From an uncultured Paracoccaceae bacterium (GTDB taxonomy: Bacteria; Pseudomonadota; Alphaproteobacteria; Rhodobacterales; Rhodobacteraceae): 64,000 nucleotides of DNA. Below, piece by piece: positions 18,121-28,647 of the stretch; the first letter of the stretch is position 1, and the number at the start of each line of letters is the position of its first letter. Below the pieces are notes generated by a model. It was not told where the DNA came from and did no database searches. It saw only the letters and a list, made by a program, of their open reading frames with translations. Both the position numbers and the translations under genes were made by a program. The stretch lies in NCBI GenBank assembly GCA_937864535.1, contig CALMJS010000012.1, positions 1-64,000 of the forward strand, written 5' to 3'.

Positions 18121-19063
18121 CGGTAATCATTTGTCTGAGTGTAGACCGTTGCGGCGTCCAGCCCAACTCCTCAATTGCGCGGATGCTACCAGAAACCAGT
18201 TTTGTTGCATCTCCGGGACGGCGGGGGCCCTCAGTTATCGGGACCGGACGGTTCGTCACCTCGGCAGAATGGGCAACCACGTCACGCACGCTGAACCCGG
18301 TTCCGGTTCCCAGATTGAAAACACGGCTCTTTTTGCCGTTTTCCAGCCAGTTGACACCCAACACATGCGCATCGACCAGATCGCAAACATGGACGTAGTC
18401 ACGGATGCAGGTGCCATCCGGAGTGTCGTAATCCGTACCAAAAATCGTCAGCGCCGCCCGTTTGCCATCGATTGCATCCAGCATCAGCGGAATGAGATGG
18501 GTCTCAGGCCGATGGAATTCGCCCACTTCGCCCTCCGGATCGGCACCGGCAACGTTGAAATAGCGGAAAATGACAGAGCGGAGTCCGTGGCTCTGGCCAA
18601 AATTGACCAGCATATCCTCGATGGCACGCTTGGACGCACCATAGGAATTGAGCGGCTGCTGGACGCAGTTTTCATCCAGCGTCACGCCGTCCTGTTCACC
18701 ATAGGTCGCACAGGTCGAAGAGAATACGAATTGCAAACACCCCGCCGCAATCGCGGCCTCGATCAGGTTCAGCGATCCGACCACGTTATTGCGCCAATAG
18801 GCGCCGGGGTCTTTCATGCTGTCGCCGACCTGAGAGAGGGCCGCAAAGTGCATCACCGCAACCGGCGCATATTTGGCGAATACCTCGTCCAAACGCGCGC
18901 GATCCAGCAAATCGCCCTGTTCAAAGGGGCCGAATTTGACGGCATCCTGCCAACCGGTGATCAGATTGTCATAGGTTACAGGTGTATAGCCAGCAGCCTT
19001 CAGCGCCTTACAGGCGTGCGAGCCGATATAGCCCGCACCCCCCGTCACAAGTACGATCGTCAT
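18080..19063 (-). CDS. galE: UDP-glucose 4-epimerase
   Basis: 327 residues, the normal length. Interconverts UDP-glucose and UDP-galactose (some members also the N-acetyl forms). The NAD-binding motif GGAGYIGSHACKAL is at the N-terminus. A catalytic serine lies in the SSTCATYG region, and the YxxxK pair is in SYGASKRAIEDML. The substrate-domain signature RYFNVAGADPEGE follows. It lies 9 nt after galU, so precursor supply for the adjacent glycosyltransferases is a reasonable role. Confidence 0.96.
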   Translation of the reverse strand: MTIVLVTGGAGYIGSHACKALKAAGYTPVTYDNLITGWQDAVKFGPFEQGDLLDRARLDEVFAKYAPVAVMHFAALSQVGDSMKDPGAYWRNNVVGSLNLIEAAIAAGCLQFVFSSTCATYGEQDGVTLDENCVQQPLNSYGASKRAIEDMLVNFGQSHGLRSVIFRYFNVAGADPEGEVGEFHRPETHLIPLMLDAIDGKRAALTIFGTDYDTPDGTCIRDYVHVCDLVDAHVLGVNWLENGKKSRVFNLGTGTGFSVRDVVAHSAEVTNRPVPITEGPRRPGDATKLVSGSIRAIEELGWTPQRSTLRQMITDAWRWHQSGHYDK

Positions 19064-19072
19064 TCCCGGTCC

Positions 19073-19966
19073 TTATTGAGCGGCCTTTTGCAGCGCCATC
19101 ATCTCATCAAGGAATTGCGAGAATTCATCGCGCAGATCATCGCGTGCCAGACCATAGGCCACAGTCGCCTGCAAGAAGCCCGCCTTGGACCCACAGTCAT
19201 ACCGCTGGCCACGGAAGCGATAGCCGTAGACCTCGCGGTTTTCCTGCAATTCCATCGCGATCGCGTCGGTCAACTGGAGTTCACCACCTGCACCACGGTC
19301 GATCTTGCCTAGGTTTTTCATAACGCTCGGCGTCAGGATATAGCGGCCGATCACGGCCAGATTCGACGGCGCATCCTCTGCCTTGGGCTTTTCGACCATA
19401 CCTTTGGTCGACACGATGGTGCCCATGTCATCCTTGATGTCCAGAACGCCGTAGGACGATGCCTTTTCGTAGGGGACCTCCATCGCGGCAACCATACAGC
19501 CGCCGGTTTCGGCATAGCCTTCGACCATTTGCTGCAGACAGGGCTTGTCCGCCGCAATCACGTCGTCCGGCAGAATCACCGCAAAGGGTTCGTCGCCCAC
19601 CAGACGGCGTGCGCACCAGACCGCGTGCCCCAGACCCAGCGCCTTGTGCTGACGGATGTAGGCAATCGCGCCGCTCTCCATATAGGTCTGCTTGAGCGTT
19701 TCCAGCAGTTTATCCTTGCCGGATTTGCGCAGGGTGCTCTCGAGCTCGGGCGAGCGGTCAAAATAGTCTTCCAGAGCGGACTTGCCCTTGGACGTGACGA
19801 AAATGAAATCGGTGATTCCAGCGGCGCGCGCCTCGTCGATGGCATATTGAATCAGGGGGCGATCAACCAAGGTCATGATTTCCTTGGGCACCGACTTGGT
19901 CGCCGGCAAAAACCGGGTCCCGAGGCCAGCTACCGGGAAAATCGCTTTGGTTACCTTCTTCTTCAT
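19073..19966 (-). CDS. galU: UTP-glucose-1-phosphate uridylyltransferase
   Basis: 297 residues from the ATG at 19966, which has GGAGA upstream. The ORF-track start 97 codons earlier runs through an AT-rich intergenic region and is rejected. The nucleotidyltransferase signature FPVAGLGTRFLPATKSVPKE is at the N-terminus, with VILPDDVIA near residue 130 and GVLDIKDD, VEKPKAEDAPSNLA further on, typical of GalU. It makes UDP-glucose from UTP and glucose-1-phosphate. With galE it provides sugar nucleotides to this cluster. A quasi-palindrome about 100 nt upstream may be an operator. Confidence 0.96.
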   Translation of the reverse strand: MKKKVTKAIFPVAGLGTRFLPATKSVPKEIMTLVDRPLIQYAIDEARAAGITDFIFVTSKGKSALEDYFDRSPELESTLRKSGKDKLLETLKQTYMESGAIAYIRQHKALGLGHAVWCARRLVGDEPFAVILPDDVIAADKPCLQQMVEGYAETGGCMVAAMEVPYEKASSYGVLDIKDDMGTIVSTKGMVEKPKAEDAPSNLAVIGRYILTPSVMKNLGKIDRGAGGELQLTDAIAMELQENREVYGYRFRGQRYDCGSKAGFLQATVAYGLARDDLRDEFSQFLDEMMALQKAAQ

Positions 19967-20038
19967 TCTCAAGTCTCCAGCAGGCATACCCCGAAAAGGA
20001 GCGTCACCCAAATATGAACGAAATATTCTAATACAGAT

Positions 20039-20082
20039 ACAGGCTATCGTGCCTGAGTAATGTTTACATGACCATGTGTAAC
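20039..20082 (-). promoter_or_regulatory. AT-rich galU leader with palindromes
   Basis: The 127-nt gap upstream of galU is clearly more AT-rich than its surroundings. It contains the quasi-palindrome GTTTACATGACCATGTGTAAC at 20062-20082 (ACATG/CATGT core) written on the plus strand as TTTACATGACCATGTGTAA. It also contains CAGGC-N6-GCCTG at 20039-20054. A TAGAAT -10-like box lies further toward galU on the minus strand. This could be the promoter-operator of a galU-galE-glycosyltransferase unit. Confidence 0.4.
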
Positions 20083-20093
20083 AGTAATTCTGG

Positions 20094-21329
20094 TCATTGG
20101 TAAGGCCGGAATGCCTGTATTCTGTGCAACTCAAACGCCGTTCTAGATTTTTTGCTCCAAAATTGAAACAGCGGCCCCTGCCGCGTCGAACGACCGAACA
20201 AACCTCCCTTTTGATACCAGATACCATCGTCACCGAAGGAAATTCGATGGAATCCAATGGTCAAAGAATAGTGAAAAATGGTGACCCTCTGCCCTTTGGC
20301 CAGAGCATCGCGCGCAGATGCCAGAATTTTATGCAAATTATACCAGCGCGCAACAAAGGCCACATGTCCTGTCATGGGCACCGGCCGGTCATATCGCAAG
20401 AACGGACTAGCGGCGGGCCCCAGAGGCGGCAAATCGACGATTCTCGCGGTGGCACCTTCGGTCAATCCCTCATCGAAACTGCGCAGCAGGAGACCGATAT
20501 CTCCGGGTTCGACACGGCCCTCGACCATCTGGCGCAGCGCTCGACGTTTTTGGCGGTCTCTCTCGCGGTCGATAACCTGTTGCCAGCGATCCTCCGGACA
20601 GTGTTTGCGCAGATAGATCATCAGACTGCGGCCGATCTGAAACAGTGACAACGGGGTGCGATCCTTGCGCCGCCGGACGCTAGCGCCATAGGCGTGATGA
20701 ACGACAGCATTCGGCACAATCGCGGACACCACACCACGTTTTGCCGCACGCATATTCAGATCGGTTTCATCGAGATAGAACTGAAATGCCGGATCAAACC
20801 CGCCGACTGCGGCCAACCAATCGCGATCAAAGGCCATATTCGTGCCTTCGGTTTTGACGCCTTCCTCCGGATTGGTCTGCACCAGCAAGGGTTCCGAGGT
20901 TTCGACATCAAGCGACTCGCAATCGCCGGTAACCCGGACATTCCGGGCCCGCCATTGCCAAGAGATGCCGTTACGCCCCAGCACAAATCCGCCCGCACAC
21001 ACGGCCTGACGCGCGGCAATCGGAGCAACCAGATGCGTCAACCAGGTCGGCTCTGGCACCGCATCATCGTCGATAAAGGCGACAACTTGCCCTGCCGCCA
21101 CTGCAAGCCCCAAGTTCCGCGCAGCAGCGATATTGGCCTGATCATAAGCGACCATTTTGAAACGGTGCGACTGTCCGCCTGCCTTTACGGCCTCGATACC
21201 CTCGGGATCAGCCACGACGATGATTTCAAAGTTGGGATAATCCAGTTGACCAAGCCCGGTCACGCAGCGTCGAAGCATCCGTGGGCGATCACGGCTGACG
21301 ACGACGATGCTAACAGGAGCCGCCGTCAC
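20094..21329 (-). CDS. Glycosyltransferase family 2 with C-terminal extension
   Basis: 411 residues. The first ~240 form a GT-A domain: VSIVVVSRDRPRMLRRCV at the N-terminus, AAARNLGLAVAAG, VAFIDDDAVPEPTWL near residue 85 (metal-binding DDD) and FYLDETDLNMRA near 185 (catalytic ED-type motif). The C-terminal ~160 residues, including FVARWYNLHKILASARD, are not recognised. The final DGIWYQKGGLFGRSTRQG stretch looks like a small accessory module. It overlaps kdsB by 4 nt, and an AT-rich gap separates it from galU. It probably adds a sugar to LPS core or another surface glycan. Confidence 0.85.
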   Translation of the reverse strand: MTAAPVSIVVVSRDRPRMLRRCVTGLGQLDYPNFEIIVVADPEGIEAVKAGGQSHRFKMVAYDQANIAAARNLGLAVAAGQVVAFIDDDAVPEPTWLTHLVAPIAARQAVCAGGFVLGRNGISWQWRARNVRVTGDCESLDVETSEPLLVQTNPEEGVKTEGTNMAFDRDWLAAVGGFDPAFQFYLDETDLNMRAAKRGVVSAIVPNAVVHHAYGASVRRRKDRTPLSLFQIGRSLMIYLRKHCPEDRWQQVIDRERDRQKRRALRQMVEGRVEPGDIGLLLRSFDEGLTEGATARIVDLPPLGPAASPFLRYDRPVPMTGHVAFVARWYNLHKILASARDALAKGQRVTIFHYSLTIGFHRISFGDDGIWYQKGGLFGRSTRQGPLFQFWSKKSRTAFELHRIQAFRPYQ

Positions 21330-22126
21330 GCAGCGCCCATCTGCCGCAACATCGCCTCGATCCGCGGGACATCTTGCGGGTTATTGAGTTCCCAGAATTT
21401 GCGCCCTTTGGCCTCGACCTCGACGCAGAGCACATGCACCCCGCGTTCAAGGAACCGGAGTTGCTCTAGCCCCTCTAGCTGCTCCAGCGGACCTGCCGCC
21501 CAGCGCGGATAGGCAGCCAGCGCCGAGGGTCGATAGGCATAGACGCCGACATGGTGGAAGACCGGTGTATCTTCGTCATCGGCGAAGGTGCGCCCTGTGT
21601 AGGGGATAACCTCCTTGGAAAAATACAGCGCATTCCGGTCAATCCCAAAGACGGCAGTGGTGCCGCCCACGCGGCCCTCGCGGCGATCCTCGAGGAAGCC
21701 GTTGAGCGCCGCCCCTTCGGTGCGCAGGACGGGCGTCGCGACCTCGGCCACGGGATGATTGCGAAGACCGGCGATCAGGTCTTCGACGAACCACGGCGGA
21801 GTGAGCGGCGCATCCCCCTGCAAATTCACCACAACATCATAGCCACCGCCCAACGCATCAAAGGCCTCGGCACAGCGTTCGGTACCGTTCTGGCAGGTTT
21901 CAGAGGTCATGACGACCTCTGCCCCGAACGCCTGTGCGGCATCGCGAATGCGGGTGTCGTCGGTGGCGACGACCACCCGATCAACGCCGCGCACCTGCAT
22001 CGCAGCATCCCAACTCCGCCGGATCAGGCTCTTGGCCTCTCCGGTCGCTCCGGTCAGTTCCACCAAGGGCTTGCCCGGATACCGGGTCGAGGCGTAGCGG
22101 GCGGGGATGACGATGAGATTGGGCAA
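21326..22126 (-). CDS. kdsB: CMP-Kdo synthetase (3-deoxy-manno-octulosonate cytidylyltransferase)
   Basis: 266 residues, close to the usual 250. Activates Kdo with CTP for transfer to lipid A or capsule. Family motifs: LIVIPARYASTRYPGKPLVE at the N-terminus, VVATDDTRI near residue 53, NLQGDAPLTPP near 105, and HVGVYAYRPSALAAYP near 192. It starts immediately after the cysQ stop and overlaps the GT2 gene, placing it in the glycan operon. It complements kdsD at 8.6 kb in the same pathway. Confidence 0.94.
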   Translation of the reverse strand: MPNLIVIPARYASTRYPGKPLVELTGATGEAKSLIRRSWDAAMQVRGVDRVVVATDDTRIRDAAQAFGAEVVMTSETCQNGTERCAEAFDALGGGYDVVVNLQGDAPLTPPWFVEDLIAGLRNHPVAEVATPVLRTEGAALNGFLEDRREGRVGGTTAVFGIDRNALYFSKEVIPYTGRTFADDEDTPVFHHVGVYAYRPSALAAYPRWAAGPLEQLEGLEQLRFLERGVHVLCVEVEAKGRKFWELNNPQDVPRIEAMLRQMGAA

Positions 22127-22924
22127 TCAGGCCTCCTGCAGATCCACGCCCGGCGCGTAGGCGATAAAGAACGGGTTGGCAAAACCGTCCTTACCATAGC
22201 GCAGCGGCTGGTGGTTATCAAAACGGACCACATCGCCGCCAGCCCCGACCAGAACCGCGTGACCCGCAGCGGTATCCCATTCCATCGTCCGGCCGACACG
22301 CGGATAGAGATCGGCCTCGCCGGTGGCGACCAGACAGAATTTGAGCGACGACCCGGCGCTGGTCATGTCTTTGACCGTGTATTTGGCAATGTAATCATCG
22401 GTGGCCTGATCGCGGTGAGATTTGGACGCAACGACCATCAGCCCGGCAGCATCGGGTTTTGACACACGGATCGGCGTCACCGCGCCAACAGTCTGTTTGT
22501 CGAACGGTCCGGTTTCTTCGACTGCGTTCCCGCCAGCGTCCGTATAGAACAAACGTCCCTTGGCCGGAGCATAAACCACGCCGCGTACCGGCGAGCCCTC
22601 ATGAACATAGGCGATGTTGACCGTGAAATCGCCGCGACGCTGCACAAACTCTTTGGTCCCGTCCAATGGGTCAACGATCAGGAAAGTGCTGACCGTTTGA
22701 TCATGGCTGGCAGATTGTTCCTCGGTCACGAGAGCGACATCCGGGAATTCGGCGCGCAACCCGGCCGAGATCAACGCATCGGCAGCCTCGTCCGCTTCGG
22801 TGACAGGGCTGGAGTCGCTCTTGGATTTCACTTCGAATTCGGGGCTGTTGTAGATCTCCATGATCTTGTCACCGGCCTCGAGGGCCAAGCGGCGCATGAC
22901 AGTCGTCAAATGAGCGAAATCCAT
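22127..22924 (-). CDS. cysQ: 3'(2'),5'-bisphosphate nucleotidase CysQ
   Basis: 265 residues of the inositol-monophosphatase/FIG superfamily. Metal-site motifs in order: PVTEADEAADAL near residue 40, VTEEQSA near 67, DPLDGTKEFV near 85 and WDTAAGHAVLVGAGG near 215. CysQ hydrolyses 3'-phosphoadenosine 5'-phosphate (PAP), the by-product of PAPS-dependent sulfotransferases, and so relieves their inhibition. It is the first gene of the same-strand block that ends with the sulfotransferase at 12.7 kb, which makes a role in PAP recycling attractive. TTGCTG-N17-CATAAC upstream is a possible promoter. Confidence 0.93.
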   Translation of the reverse strand: MDFAHLTTVMRRLALEAGDKIMEIYNSPEFEVKSKSDSSPVTEADEAADALISAGLRAEFPDVALVTEEQSASHDQTVSTFLIVDPLDGTKEFVQRRGDFTVNIAYVHEGSPVRGVVYAPAKGRLFYTDAGGNAVEETGPFDKQTVGAVTPIRVSKPDAAGLMVVASKSHRDQATDDYIAKYTVKDMTSAGSSLKFCLVATGEADLYPRVGRTMEWDTAAGHAVLVGAGGDVVRFDNHQPLRYGKDGFANPFFIAYAPGVDLQEA

Positions 22925-23042
22925 CTATTTCTCCTTATAAATCCAGCTTCCCGGGCATTTGAACCCCGGGGTCGCGGGTGTTATGGTAGAGCCCGCCATC
23001 AACAGCAAGACAATCCTAAGTATTTGGTGGTATTAAGTCCCC

Positions 23043-23882
23043 ATGACAGACCAAACCGCCCTCTTTCAGGTCCACAAACCGCGCACGATGTTCGGCTCCG
23101 CGCTGAACACGTTAGAGTTGATTTTTCACTCGACAGTCCGCGAGATTCGAAAAGGGCACAAAAACGCGATTGTCGGCCTGCTGATGAACATGCTTCAGGC
23201 CCTGATTTTTGTCGGCGCGTTCTACCTGATGTTTACCGTACTGGGGATGAAACGCGTCCAGCTGCGCGGCGATTTCATGCTCTACCTGATGTCGGGCGTG
23301 TTTTTGTTCATGACCCATTCCAAGGCGATGAGCGCGGTCTTCGGGTCAGAGGGATCGACCTCGGCGATGCTCAAACACGCGCCGTTGAACACGATCATCC
23401 TGATCACCGCCGCCGCGTTGGCTTCGCTCTATACTCAGGTCATGTCCTTGGCGGTCATTCTGTTTATTTACCACGTGATGGGAAATCCGGTGGTGATCGA
23501 CCAACCCGTTGGTGCCGCGGCGATGTTCCTGCTAGCATGGTTTTCAGGCATCGGCGTTGGCATCATTTTCATGTCGATCAAGCCGTGGTTCCCCGACTTT
23601 GCCAGTGTTGCGCAAACCGTCTATGCCCGCGCCAATATGATTGCATCAGGAAAAATGTTCGTCGCAAACGCGACGCCGGGCTATATTCTGGCGCTGTTCG
23701 ATTGGAACCCGCTGTTCCACTGCATCGATCAGGAGCGCGGATTTGTGTTCGGAAACTACTTTCCGCATCACAGTTCGATCAGCTATCCGATTTACGTCAG
23801 CCTCACCTGCATTGTGATCGGGATGATGGCCGAATTCTTTACCCGTCGCCACGCAAGCGAGAGCTGGAACGCCGCGCGCTAG
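23043..23882 (+). CDS. ABC-2 type polysaccharide-export permease, no partner ATPase nearby
   Basis: 279 residues with about six hydrophobic segments, beginning near residue 50 (AIVGLLMNMLQALIFVGAFY). It resembles the permease subunit of polysaccharide/polyol-phosphate exporters (KpsM, Wzm, RfbA type). The cytoplasmic N-terminus precedes the conserved-looking STVREIRKGHKNAIVG. These permeases need an ATP-binding partner, but none is encoded on either side. It is transcribed away from the cysQ-led glycan block across a 118-nt shared promoter region. Its stop shares the palindrome CTAG with convergent alkB. Confidence 0.8.
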   Translation: MTDQTALFQVHKPRTMFGSALNTLELIFHSTVREIRKGHKNAIVGLLMNMLQALIFVGAFYLMFTVLGMKRVQLRGDFMLYLMSGVFLFMTHSKAMSAVFGSEGSTSAMLKHAPLNTIILITAAALASLYTQVMSLAVILFIYHVMGNPVVIDQPVGAAAMFLLAWFSGIGVGIIFMSIKPWFPDFASVAQTVYARANMIASGKMFVANATPGYILALFDWNPLFHCIDQERGFVFGNYFPHHSSISYPIYVSLTCIVIGMMAEFFTRRHASESWNAAR

Positions 23883-24487
23883 GTGACGACGCGCAGCGTC
23901 ACGTTGATCCGCCCGCCCTTGGGTAATAGCGACGAACTCCCCGCCCGGATGCGGTCGACACCATGAAACAGCAAACGCGATTCGCCGGTCAGCGCCATGA
24001 CGTCGCCGCTCTCGAGCCAGAAACTCTCGGTCGAGCCGCCACGCTCTGCATTTCCCACCCGAAACAGCGCCGCATCGCCCAAGGAAATCGACAAAACCGG
24101 CGCGGAAAAATCCGCCTCGTCCCGGTCCTGATGCAACCCCATCCGCGCCGAAGCGTCGTAAAAATTCACCAGACAGCTCTGAGGATCGCGGTCATAGCCG
24201 GACAGTGTCCTCCAGACCTCTAGCACGGCATCGGGAATCGGCGGCCACTCCATGCCGGCCGGATGCACCTGTTCATAGCGATAGCCCCTGCGATCCGACA
24301 CCCAGCCATATTGCCCCGCAGAGGTCATCCGGACCGACATTTCCTTGCCTCGCATCGTGACCGGATGAAACAGGGGCGCCTGACGCACCACCTCACGCAA
24401 GTCCAAAACCAGTCTGGATTGCTGTTCGGGCGACAAAAATGCCTTCCAGACGGGGACGCCGCGGACGGAAAAGGTGGGTAAAGTCAT
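23879..24487 (-). CDS. alkB: Alpha-ketoglutarate-dependent DNA dealkylase AlkB
   Basis: 202 residues from the ATG at 24487; the ORF-track TTG start five codons earlier is less likely. An Fe(II)/2-oxoglutarate dioxygenase that oxidatively removes methyl groups from 1-methyladenine and 3-methylcytosine in DNA. The iron-binding HxD is in GLHQDRDEADF, the distal histidine in LLFHGVDRI, and the 2-oxoglutarate-binding arginines in GGRINVTLRVV at the C-terminus. NFYDASARMGLHQD is characteristic of AlkB. It stands alone between the ABC permease and dnaK. Confidence 0.95.
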   Translation of the reverse strand: MTLPTFSVRGVPVWKAFLSPEQQSRLVLDLREVVRQAPLFHPVTMRGKEMSVRMTSAGQYGWVSDRRGYRYEQVHPAGMEWPPIPDAVLEVWRTLSGYDRDPQSCLVNFYDASARMGLHQDRDEADFSAPVLSISLGDAALFRVGNAERGGSTESFWLESGDVMALTGESRLLFHGVDRIRAGSSSLLPKGGRINVTLRVVT

Positions 24488-24538
24488 CTGGCACTCAACC
24501 AAGTTGCAAATTTAGCACAGTTTGTCGTGCGGACCCCG

Positions 24539-24566
24539 TTGCAGGGCGCTTTTCCGCCTCCTATAT
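24539..24566 (+). promoter_or_regulatory. Candidate heat-shock (RpoH-type) promoter of dnaK
   Basis: TTGCAG at 24539-24544 and CTATAT at 24561-24566 are 16 nt apart, about 110 nt before the dnaK ATG. The pair resembles alphaproteobacterial RpoH promoters (CTTG-type -35, CYTATNT-type -10), the usual control of dnaKJ. No CIRCE element is visible. Confidence 0.5.
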
Positions 24567-24677
24567 ACCGTTCGATCCAGTGATTGGACCAGATGTCCGG
24601 TCACAAATCCAACCACAGGTGCGGATGCCAGCCTTGGGTTCGTGCCGCTCAAACCGCCTAAGAAAGGGATTTGAAAG

Positions 24678-26597
<1,920 letters not shown>

Positions 26598-26614
26598 GGT
26601 CTGCTGACAGGATC

Positions 26615-26647
26615 AGACCGGCCTTAACCATAGGGCCGGTCTTTTCC
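26615..26647 (+). terminator. Intercistronic terminator/attenuator between dnaK and dnaJ
   Basis: AGACCGGCC and GGCCGGTCT form a GC-rich stem around a TTAACCATAG-type loop, followed by TTTTCC. It lies 18 nt after dnaK and 21 nt before dnaJ. It would let most transcripts stop after dnaK and some read into dnaJ, giving unequal chaperone amounts. Confidence 0.65.
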
Positions 26648-26667
26648 TTTCCCAGAGGGGGAACAAC

Positions 26668-27822
26668 ATGTCCAAACGCGATTACTACGACGTTCTAGGC
26701 GCCAGCAAAGGCGCCAGCGCCGAGGAATTGAAGAAAGCCTATCGCAAGAAGGCCAAAGAACTTCACCCGGATCGGAATTCCGACAACCCGAACGCCGAAG
26801 CCCAGTTCAAAGAGGTGAACGAGGCCTACGACGTGCTCAAAGACCCCGAGAAAAAGGCAGCCTATGATCGGTATGGTCACGCCGCATTCGAGGGTGGCAT
26901 GGGTGGCGGCGCACGGGGCGGCGGCGCGGGCTTCCGCGGCAACGGTGATTTCGCTTCTGCCTTCTCCGATGTGTTCGACGATCTGTTCGGCGACTTTATG
27001 GGGGGCCGCGGGGCTGGCGGTGGGCGTAGCCGCGCCCAGCGGGGCAATGACCTGCGCTATAACCTGCGCATCACCCTCGAAGAAGCCTTTGGCGGGCTGC
27101 AAAAGACGATCCACGTGCCCACGGCCGTTGCCTGTTCCTCCTGTAACGGCAGCGGCGGCGAGGCCGGCAGCGAACCTGTTACCTGTCCGACCTGTTCGGG
27201 CATGGGCAAGGTGCGGGCGCAGCAGGGTTTCTTTACCGTCGAACGCACCTGCCCGACCTGTAACGGGATGGGTCAAACGATCAAGAACCCGTGCAAATCC
27301 TGCCACGGTGCTGGTCGGGTCGAAAAGGAAAAGTCCCTGTCGGTCAACATCCCTGCGGGTGTTGAAACCGGGACTCGCGTGCGTCTGGCTGGAGAAGGCG
27401 AAGCTGGCCTACGCGGCGGTCCCACAGGCGATCTCTACATCTTTATCGATGTGGCAGAGCACGAGATTTTCCAACGCGACGGTACGACGTTGTTCTGCCG
27501 CGTCCCGGTCTCGATGGTCGATGCGGCGCTCGGCGGAGAGGTCGAGGTCCCGACGATCGACGGCGGTCGCAGCCGCGTGCGCATCCCGGAAGGTAGCCAG
27601 TCTGGCCGCCAGATGCGTCTACGCAGCAAAGGCATGCCCGCCCTGCGCGGCGGCGGGATCGGCGACATGCTGATCGAATTGTCGGTGGAAACGCCTGTCC
27701 AACTGACCAGCCGGCAAAAAGAACTGCTGCGCGAGTTCGCCAAGGAGAGCGCCGAGAACAACCCGCAGTCCTCGCGGTTCTTTTCGGCAGTCAAAGGGTT
27801 CTGGGACTCGATGAAAGGATAA
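26668..27822 (+). CDS. dnaJ: Co-chaperone DnaJ (Hsp40, type A)
   Basis: 384 residues. The J-domain has the catalytic HPD at residues 33-35 (ELHPDRN) that stimulates DnaK ATPase. A glycine-rich linker ([13 protein letters not shown]) follows. The zinc-binding domain has four CxxCxGxG motifs: [24 protein letters not shown] and CKSCHGAG. The C-terminal substrate-binding domain completes the type A layout. A clear SD (AGAGGGGG) precedes the ATG. It follows dnaK behind a hairpin that may reduce its expression. Confidence 0.99.
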   Translation: MSKRDYYDVLGASKGASAEELKKAYRKKAKELHPDRNSDNPNAEAQFKEVNEAYDVLKDPEKKAAYDRYGHAAFEGGMGGGARGGGAGFRGNGDFASAFSDVFDDLFGDFMGGRGAGGGRSRAQRGNDLRYNLRITLEEAFGGLQKTIHVPTAVACSSCNGSGGEAGSEPVTCPTCSGMGKVRAQQGFFTVERTCPTCNGMGQTIKNPCKSCHGAGRVEKEKSLSVNIPAGVETGTRVRLAGEGEAGLRGGPTGDLYIFIDVAEHEIFQRDGTTLFCRVPVSMVDAALGGEVEVPTIDGGRSRVRIPEGSQSGRQMRLRSKGMPALRGGGIGDMLIELSVETPVQLTSRQKELLREFAKESAENNPQSSRFFSAVKGFWDSMKG

Positions 27823-27846
27823 CGGCAGGCCTTCGGGCCTCCGTTT
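27822..27846 (+). terminator. Terminator after dnaJ
   Basis: ACGG-c-AGGCC and GGCCT-CCGT pair around a TTCG loop and are followed by TTT. The stem begins at the last base of the dnaJ stop codon. Confidence 0.65.
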
Positions 27847-27882
27847 ACCAACCGTTAAGCGAGTCTGGTCAATGCTAAGGCC

Positions 27883-28647
27883 ATGACCCAGATTCGCCAC
27901 ATGGCCGAAGCGCCAATGCCCCTCTTTGATATCCCCTCGGACGAGGTTGAGGTTCCCGCCGAACAGCGGCAGGTGCCGTCCTATTTGCGCGACCACAGAA
28001 CGCGGCTGCGCGACCGGTTCATGTCCGGCGGCGCGGCTGCACTGCCGGATTACGAGATGCTGGAACTGGTACTCTTCCGGGCGATACCGCGGCAGGATGT
28101 CAAACCTCTGGCGCGCGCGCTGATTGACCGCTTTGGCGATTTTGGCCGGGTAATCACTGCCTCGGCCACCAGCCTGAAACAGACGCGGGGTGTCGGCGAC
28201 GCTGTCGTGATCGAACTGAAAATTGTCGAAGCCGCCGCGCACCGGCTGGCCCGCGCCAAGGTCATGCAGCGCCATGTCATCAGTAGCTGGGATGCCGTGC
28301 TGGATTATTGTCACACGGTCATGGCACACCGCGAAACAGAACAGTTTCGCGTGCTGTTCCTTGATCGCAAGAACGTGCTGATCGCCGACGAAGAACAGGC
28401 CAAGGGCACGGTTGACCATGTTCCTGTGTACCCGCGAGAGGTCGTTAAGCGGGCATTAGAATTAAATTCTAGTGCCATCATTCTGGTCCATAACCACCCG
28501 TCCGGTGATCCGACGCCATCGCAGGCAGATATCGACATCACACGCCAGATCGACGCCGCCGCACAAACGCTGGGACTCACGCTGCATGATCATCTGATCA
28601 TCGGGAGATCACGCGAACTCAGCTTTCGCGCAGAGGGACTATTGTAG
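27883..28647 (+). CDS. radC: RadC family JAB/MPN-domain protein
   Basis: 254 residues. An N-terminal helix-hairpin-helix-like region (RGVGDAVVIELKIVEAA) precedes the C-terminal JAB domain. That domain carries the metal-binding motif HNHPSGDPTPSQADID near residue 205 (HxH-x7-S-xx-D). Named DNA repair protein RadC in databases, but the biochemical role is unproven. It is a chromosomal single copy beside housekeeping genes, not a phage or plasmid relative. Its 3' end overlaps the convergent exported-protein gene by 9 nt. Confidence 0.93.
   Translation: MTQIRHMAEAPMPLFDIPSDEVEVPAEQRQVPSYLRDHRTRLRDRFMSGGAAALPDYEMLELVLFRAIPRQDVKPLARALIDRFGDFGRVITASATSLKQTRGVGDAVVIELKIVEAAAHRLARAKVMQRHVISSWDAVLDYCHTVMAHRETEQFRVLFLDRKNVLIADEEQAKGTVDHVPVYPREVVKRALELNSSAIILVHNHPSGDPTPSQADIDITRQIDAAAQTLGLTLHDHLIIGRSRELSFRAEGLL

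Noticed and set aside
12732-22924. Glycan cluster as a recently transferred island
   Set aside because: No mobility genes, flanking repeats or clear codon shift were seen; only the short galU leader is AT-rich.
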